Position numbers and translations under genes: made by a program. Of a stretch of 10,832 nt of DNA, positions 7,074 through 10,832 are shown piece by piece; the first letter of the stretch is position 1, and each line of letters opens with the position of its first letter. Location: positions 1-10,832 of the forward strand of contig JBMNTS010000040.1 in the NCBI GenBank assembly GCA_050945855.1, written 5' to 3'. This DNA is from CAYSNP01 sp050945855. Its GTDB lineage: Bacteria > Bacillota > Clostridia > Christensenellales > DTU072. The notes under the pieces are model-generated. The model was not told where the DNA came from. It worked only from the letters and a program-made list of their open reading frames with translations, and did no database searches.

Positions 7074-10000
7074 CTTTTTGTAAAAGGTTCTCCTTTTTAA
7101 TGCCCGAGTGCTTGTTTCGCTGCACCGGGGTATCCTGACATATAGAGGCGTAGTTGCACCATTGGCAAGCCGCATTGTACGGCCGCCTTTCGATATATCC
7201 GCCTTTGATTTCCGCAAGCGCCTGCGCGCTTACCTTCAGCACGTAATCGGCGATAAGCGAAAACTCCTCCGTGTTGAGCGCGCGTTTTCCCGCCTTTTTT
7301 ATTATTATGCCGTTGTCCCCGATTGTCTTAATCTTAAAGTCCGCCACTTCGCTTTCCCTCTCCTCTCCGTCAAGCAAGTCTTGCTCCAGCATACGGATAC
7401 CCTCTGGAGAGGCGTCAAAAAAGCCGCTCATACGGAATCGGGCAATGTCGGGCGCGGAGGAATAATTGAGCGAGATGGGCAGATAAAACACCCCCCTCGG
7501 AATAAGCCCCTCTTTTAGGAAGGCGGCGAGATATACGAAAAGCTGAATTTTGGTGCCGTTATAAAGGTTGGCAAAATCGCAGTAATCCGCTATCTTGCCC
7601 GTCTTGTAATCAATAATAATTACGTTATCCTTATACATATCCACGCGGTCTATCTTGCCTCTGAGCAAAAACCTCTCCCCTTCCGCCTGCAGTTCTATGC
7701 CCGGGTAGCCTTCCTGCATTCCGAATTGGAGTTCCGCATATCTTGGAGTATAGGAACCCTTTTGTATGTTTTTGGTTAACGAAAACAAGGCTTGTTCGCA
7801 TTCACGCCTGACGATGTCAAATAAACGCTTGCCCATGGGCGTATTCATTTGCGCTTGAATGCGCGGGTCGTTTAATACCTCTTCGATTACGCTCTTGCCG
7901 CAGCGGGCGATATCGCCGTCGCTCATATCCCTTACGCTGTCCTTGTAGCGATCAAAAAACAATTCCAGCACCGTATGGATTGTGGTGCCGATTTCCCGCG
8001 CGTCCTGCAGCCCCTTTTCCTTATCTTTCAAACGCAGCCCGTAAGAAAAAAAGTGAAGGTAAGGACAGTTAAAATAGCTCTCCAGTTGGCTGACCTTGGT
8101 GGTGTAGCAATCCCCTTCTTTTGAAAAGAAATATTTCAGCGGTTGGTCAATGCTTTTATCCTCTTGCGCCATTTTATCCAGCATGTAGCCGTATCCGCGC
8201 TCCCGCAAATACTTTTCGACAGCAGAGGCGCGAGGACCGGTCTTGTCTTGCATAAACAGGGAGGTATATTCGTAGAACAGATTGCGGCTGTTGACCGCGA
8301 ATTTAATAAAGTCGCCCTCCGCCGCCATGCTTTGATATTTTTCAAACAGCGAACGCGCGTCCGCGTCCGTCAGCCTTAGAGCGTCTTTATATAGTTCGCT
8401 TTGCTTGAGCGCGCCGCCGGAAAGGTCGTAGGCTGAACAGCTTATGTATACTTTATCCCGCGCTTTTGTCAAAGTGTCCAGAATGATAAAACGCTCGCGC
8501 TCCATAACCTTTGCGGGCGCGGGGTAAAGTTGCAGCCCCCGGGCGGCAAGCGCCTCTATGTCGTATAGATTGATTACGCTTTGAGCGGGAGGGATGGCGG
8601 GATACGCTCCCTGATTAGCTCCCGCGAAAAACAAAACCTTAACGTCGTTGAAGCCTGCCTCCTGCAGTCCTCCCGCGAAAACGGCGTCAATATATTGGGG
8701 AATGACGGAAATTTCCGCCTCGGCCAGCGCGGCTTTAAGCGTGGAATAAAATTCCTCAAGCGTGCAGGGAGTGTCCCCGAGTATCAGCGCGCTTTCCCGT
8801 ATTATATTTTTTATTTTTTCGCCTGCTTGCCCGGAAGCGCTGACTATCGAGGCGTCCAATCCCTCGCTTTGCAGGAATTTTTGGTGGTGAATAGCGTAAG
8901 AATCAATAAAATTCATGACTGCCGCGGCTATCGCCTGATAATTTTCCTCCGTATTTTTTAGGGGTTTTATTATATCGCACAGCCTCAGCCTTGTTTCTTC
9001 CGCTTTTTGTCTTTCCTCTCCCAGCGTAAACTCTTTGAGAAAATAATCGAAGTCTATATTATACTTTACGCAGTAATCCTCAAACTCCTCTCCGTTAAGC
9101 TCTGAAAAAGGATGCTTTGCCAGCGCGCACATATTCCTTTGCGCGGGGGCGAAGGCGGCTTCCAGCGCGCTTGCTAAAAAGAGGGTAAAAACGTCGCTGA
9201 TAAGCGGGTATTTAATGTCTATATATATAGGTATATCAAATCTGGAGAAAATATCCTTAATTACGCTCTTATACGCGCGGTCGGGGCAGATTAGCGCGAT
9301 ATCCTTATATCTGTATTTCCCCTCTCTCACCAGAGCGGCTATTTCCTTGCCTATCCCTTTTATTTCCTCATAAGGATTGGATTCATAAGATAACACCATT
9401 CTGCCGCCGCAGGGGGCGGGCGGAGCGTTTTCGTAGGTGAAAAGGCGGGCGCATAAGGAATGTATGGGCTCGGGCAGAATATCATATTCCTCTGTAATAC
9501 CGACGGGTGCTTGTGCCTCTTTCGCCAGCTCAAGAATTGTTTCCCTTGCGCTGAACTCTCTGAAATATCGGTTGTGCACAGGCTCGCATATGGCGATATT
9601 AAAGGATGCCGCGTGCTTTATGAGGTTGGAAATAATCGCCTTTTGCTTATTGTCAAAAAAGTTTTGCCCCAATACGTATATATCGCTTGCCGCAATCAAA
9701 TCGCTGTCCGGTATCGCGTCTGTCAGGGCGTCCAGACGGGTGAGCGCGTCCGAATATTTGCCGGACAACGCCTCATCGTAGGCGCGGTACAGGTAAGCGA
9801 TATCCAGGAATTTCTGTTCCTGCTTGACAAAAGGAGCCGTCCTTTCAAGCTCTTCGGGGCCGATGCCGCCCGTTTTAAGGCTGTCTATCGCGGTAAGCGC
9901 TTCCGCGGCAAAACGCAGTTTGCCCGCCATAGCGCGGTAGTAACCCAGCTTGTCTTTGTTTTCCCTGATAATTTTGTTGAGAAGGACTATCGCCCCTTCT

Positions 10001-10242
10001 CTGGTAAGGGGTTTTGCCAAAGTGTGCTTGGTAATCTTTAGGGCAAGGCGGGAAAAACTGACAACGTCAATATTGTCGCTCCCCTCCAGATTTAGCGTGT
10101 CGTAAATCTGCCTTTCGGTCTCCAGAGAATGCCGCTCGGGCACAATCACAATGATATTTCCGCCCAAAGACGCGCCCATATTTTTTATGGCGACAGAGGC
10201 GGCGCGCTTGCTGGTATTGGAAATAAACAGATTGACTCTCAT
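7066..10242 (-). CDS. addB: ATP-dependent nuclease subunit B, AddB, with Fe-S nuclease domain and no Walker A
   Basis: AddB partners AddA; it has an inactive helicase-like fold that scans for Chi and a nuclease domain that cuts the other strand. The 1058-residue protein starts at ATG 10242; an in-frame TGA at 10257-10255 means no longer form is possible. The N-terminus aligns by eye with AddB, including I-V-P-E-R (family V-P-E-Q). Where family members carry G-x-x-G-x-G-K-S/T this one reads F-I-S-N-T-S-K-R-A-A, so Walker A is absent. Middle-region AddB features include G-Q-N-F-F and G-A-N-Q-G-A-Y-P. The C-terminal nuclease has G-K-I-D-R-V-D (862-868) and D878-Y-K880-T-G. The four Fe-S cysteines are present as C726 and C1026-x2-C1029-x5-C1035, the spacing known in Bacillus AddB. 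No Shine-Dalgarno precedes the start. The gene heads an addB-addA operon. Confidence 0.95.
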   Translation of the reverse strand: MRVNLFISNTSKRAASVAIKNMGASLGGNIIVIVPERHSLETERQIYDTLNLEGSDNIDVVSFSRLALKITKHTLAKPLTREGAIVLLNKIIRENKDKLGYYRAMAGKLRFAAEALTAIDSLKTGGIGPEELERTAPFVKQEQKFLDIAYLYRAYDEALSGKYSDALTRLDALTDAIPDSDLIAASDIYVLGQNFFDNKQKAIISNLIKHAASFNIAICEPVHNRYFREFSARETILELAKEAQAPVGITEEYDILPEPIHSLCARLFTYENAPPAPCGGRMVLSYESNPYEEIKGIGKEIAALVREGKYRYKDIALICPDRAYKSVIKDIFSRFDIPIYIDIKYPLISDVFTLFLASALEAAFAPAQRNMCALAKHPFSELNGEEFEDYCVKYNIDFDYFLKEFTLGEERQKAEETRLRLCDIIKPLKNTEENYQAIAAAVMNFIDSYAIHHQKFLQSEGLDASIVSASGQAGEKIKNIIRESALILGDTPCTLEEFYSTLKAALAEAEISVIPQYIDAVFAGGLQEAGFNDVKVLFFAGANQGAYPAIPPAQSVINLYDIEALAARGLQLYPAPAKVMERERFIILDTLTKARDKVYISCSAYDLSGGALKQSELYKDALRLTDADARSLFEKYQSMAAEGDFIKFAVNSRNLFYEYTSLFMQDKTGPRASAVEKYLRERGYGYMLDKMAQEDKSIDQPLKYFFSKEGDCYTTKVSQLESYFNCPYLHFFSYGLRLKDKEKGLQDAREIGTTIHTVLELFFDRYKDSVRDMSDGDIARCGKSVIEEVLNDPRIQAQMNTPMGKRLFDIVRRECEQALFSLTKNIQKGSYTPRYAELQFGMQEGYPGIELQAEGERFLLRGKIDRVDMYKDNVIIIDYKTGKIADYCDFANLYNGTKIQLFVYLAAFLKEGLIPRGVFYLPISLNYSSAPDIARFRMSGFFDASPEGIRMLEQDLLDGEERESEVADFKIKTIGDNGIIIKKAGKRALNTEEFSLIADYVLKVSAQALAEIKGGYIERRPYNAACQWCNYASICQDTPVQRNKHSGIKKENLLQKDD

Positions 10243-10248
10243 AACATA

Positions 10249-10277
10249 AATATATCATAAAAAGGGCAAAAATTCAA
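10249..10277 (-). promoter_or_regulatory. Promoter of addBA, predicting a leaderless addB message
   Basis: On the minus strand TTGAAT (10277-10272) and TATATT (10254-10249) are 17 bases apart. A start 6-7 bases below the -10 box falls at 10243-10242, at or one base before the A of the addB ATG. This agrees with the lack of any GGAG-like sequence before addB. Confidence 0.5.
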
Positions 10278-10442
10278 GGTATTTGACTTTTTGACGGGAT
10301 TAATGTCCTGTTTTTGCCCCGCCCGATAATGTTCAAGAGAACGGAAAAATCCGCAAATCGGCGTTGCCGAAATTCTTTTTTTTATGTGAGCGCGCCTCTC
10401 GCAGCATTTTCCATATATTTTCTAAAAAGTCTGATAAAAAGT

Positions 10443-10471
10443 TTGACAATATAATTTTTTGGTGTTATTAT
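10443..10471 (+). promoter_or_regulatory. Strong sigma-A promoter of the tRNA-Ala/tRNA-Ile unit
   Basis: A perfect TTGACA (10443-10448), a 17-base spacer and TATTAT (10466-10471) predict a start near 10478, about 27 bases before the tRNA-Ala 5' end. A near-consensus promoter just upstream of the tRNAs shows that they head a transcription unit. The rest of the 10243-10504 gap holds the addB promoter and inverted repeats (10264-10272 with 10311-10319; 10294-10299 with 10306-10311). Confidence 0.75.
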
Positions 10472-10504
10472 TATCAAGCATCTAAAAACGGCATGCAAAG
10501 ACTC

Positions 10505-10580
10505 GGGGGTATAGCTCAGTTGGTAGAGCGCCTGCCTTGCAAGCAGGAGGTCAGCGGTTCGAATCCGCTTACCTCCACCA
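10505..10580 (+). tRNA. tRNA-Ala, anticodon TGC
   Basis: A complete 76-base cloverleaf with encoded CCA. The acceptor GGGGGTA pairs with TACCTCC and contains the G3-U70 wobble that alanyl-tRNA synthetase requires. The D-arm is GCTCAGTTGGTAGAGC, the anticodon stem is CCTGC/GCAGG with TGC at 10538-10540, and the T-arm is AGCGG-TTCGAAT-CCGCT. It is the first gene of the unit. Confidence 0.98.
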
Positions 10581-10610
10581 AAACGGGCTATAATGAGTCT
10601 TAATATATAT

Positions 10611-10687
10611 AGGCTGATAGCTCAGTTGGTTAGAGCACACGCCTGATAAGCGTGAGGCCGGTGGTTCAAGTCCACTTCAGCCTACCA
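10611..10687 (+). tRNA. tRNA-Ile, anticodon GAT
   Basis: A complete 77-base cloverleaf with encoded CCA. The acceptor AGGCTGA pairs perfectly with TCAGCCT, and the anticodon stem CACGC/GCGTG holds GAT at 10645-10647. The T-loop is TTCAAGT. It follows tRNA-Ala after a 30-base spacer; the Ala-Ile pair is characteristic of 16S-23S spacers, although here the order is Ala then Ile. Confidence 0.98.
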
Positions 10688-10832
10688 ATGCCTTAAAGGC
10701 AAACTAACTCGCACCTTGACAACTGCATAGAAATGAAAAAAATCAAAGATATCTAAGAAAAGTAAAAGAGTAATACAATTATTCACAAACAGATATTTTG
10801 CCGTAGGAAGAAACCTAAGAAATAGAGAATAG
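10688..10832 (+). promoter_or_regulatory. rRNA-type leader with boxA-like antitermination element
   Basis: After a small hairpin (TGCC 10689-10692 with GGCA 10698-10701) comes GCACCTTGACAACTGCATAG (10711-10730). It resembles the Bacillota boxA region (pattern TGTTCTTTGAAAACTGAATA) found just before rRNA genes. The remainder to the window end is A-rich with no gene. The recognisable 5' ends of 16S and 23S rRNA are not reached, so which rRNA follows cannot be decided here; the resemblance to spacer sequences before 23S makes 23S the better guess. Confidence 0.6.

Noticed and set aside
7074..7217. 48-codon N-terminal extension of addA
   Set aside because: It overlaps the addB region encoding the Fe-S cysteines, has no ribosome site at its start, and does not resemble AddA; the Q-motif begins directly after ATG 7073.
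10589..10594. TATAAT between the two tRNA genes
   Set aside because: The bases 17 upstream (CGCTTA) are no -35 box and lie in tRNA-Ala; the tRNAs are 30 bases apart and most simply co-transcribed.
10364..10603. 79-codon plus-strand frame with the peptide pattern I-A-Q-L-V-E-R
   Set aside because: It is the conceptual translation of tRNA-Ala and its flanks, a well-known spurious protein; the tRNA fold explains the sequence fully.

Overview
The window looks like a chromosomal segment of a low-to-moderate GC Bacillota, most likely Clostridia. The evidence is the AddAB (not RecBCD) recombination pair with a cysteine-coordinated Fe-S motif in AddB, a lipobox lipoprotein with the YIYY-type repeats common in clostridia, consensus sigma-A promoters, AAGGAG/GGAG ribosome binding sites, and a tRNA-Ala(UGC)/tRNA-Ile(GAU) pair followed by an rRNA-type antitermination leader. 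The genus cannot be read from the sequence. No mobile element, phage gene or CRISPR array is visible.

Layout, left to right. (1) 1-480, + strand: the 3' part of uppP, undecaprenyl-diphosphatase of the cell-envelope lipid carrier cycle. (2) 631-2046, + strand: a secreted lipoprotein with beta-propeller-like repeats, with its own TTGCAA-17-TATAAT promoter and a strong terminator. (3) 2047-2416: a 370-base intergenic stretch unusually rich in secondary structure. It holds tandem hairpins, a minus-strand terminator and a rod-like fold of about 116 bases whose outer arm can alternatively pair with bases of the terminator stem. (4) 2417-3631, - strand: a three-TM membrane protein whose topology and TM3 region resemble the MotA/TolQ/ExbB superfamily, with its own TTGCAA-16-TATAAT promoter. 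(5) 3801-10242, - strand: addB then addA, overlapping by 8 bases, encoding the helicase-nuclease that processes double-strand breaks. (6) 10243-10504: a divergent promoter region. (7) 10505-10687, + strand: tRNA-Ala and tRNA-Ile, then a leader with a boxA-like element running off the window, probably into an rRNA gene.

The genes serve envelope maintenance (uppP, lipoprotein, ExbB-like protein), DNA repair (addAB) and translation (tRNA/rRNA). The parts most worth following up are the structured intergenic element, a 13-base sequence shared by the lipoprotein and ExbB-like promoters, an AddB without a recognisable Walker A and probably translated from a leaderless mRNA, and an rRNA-type transcription unit that begins with tRNA-Ala rather than 16S rRNA.
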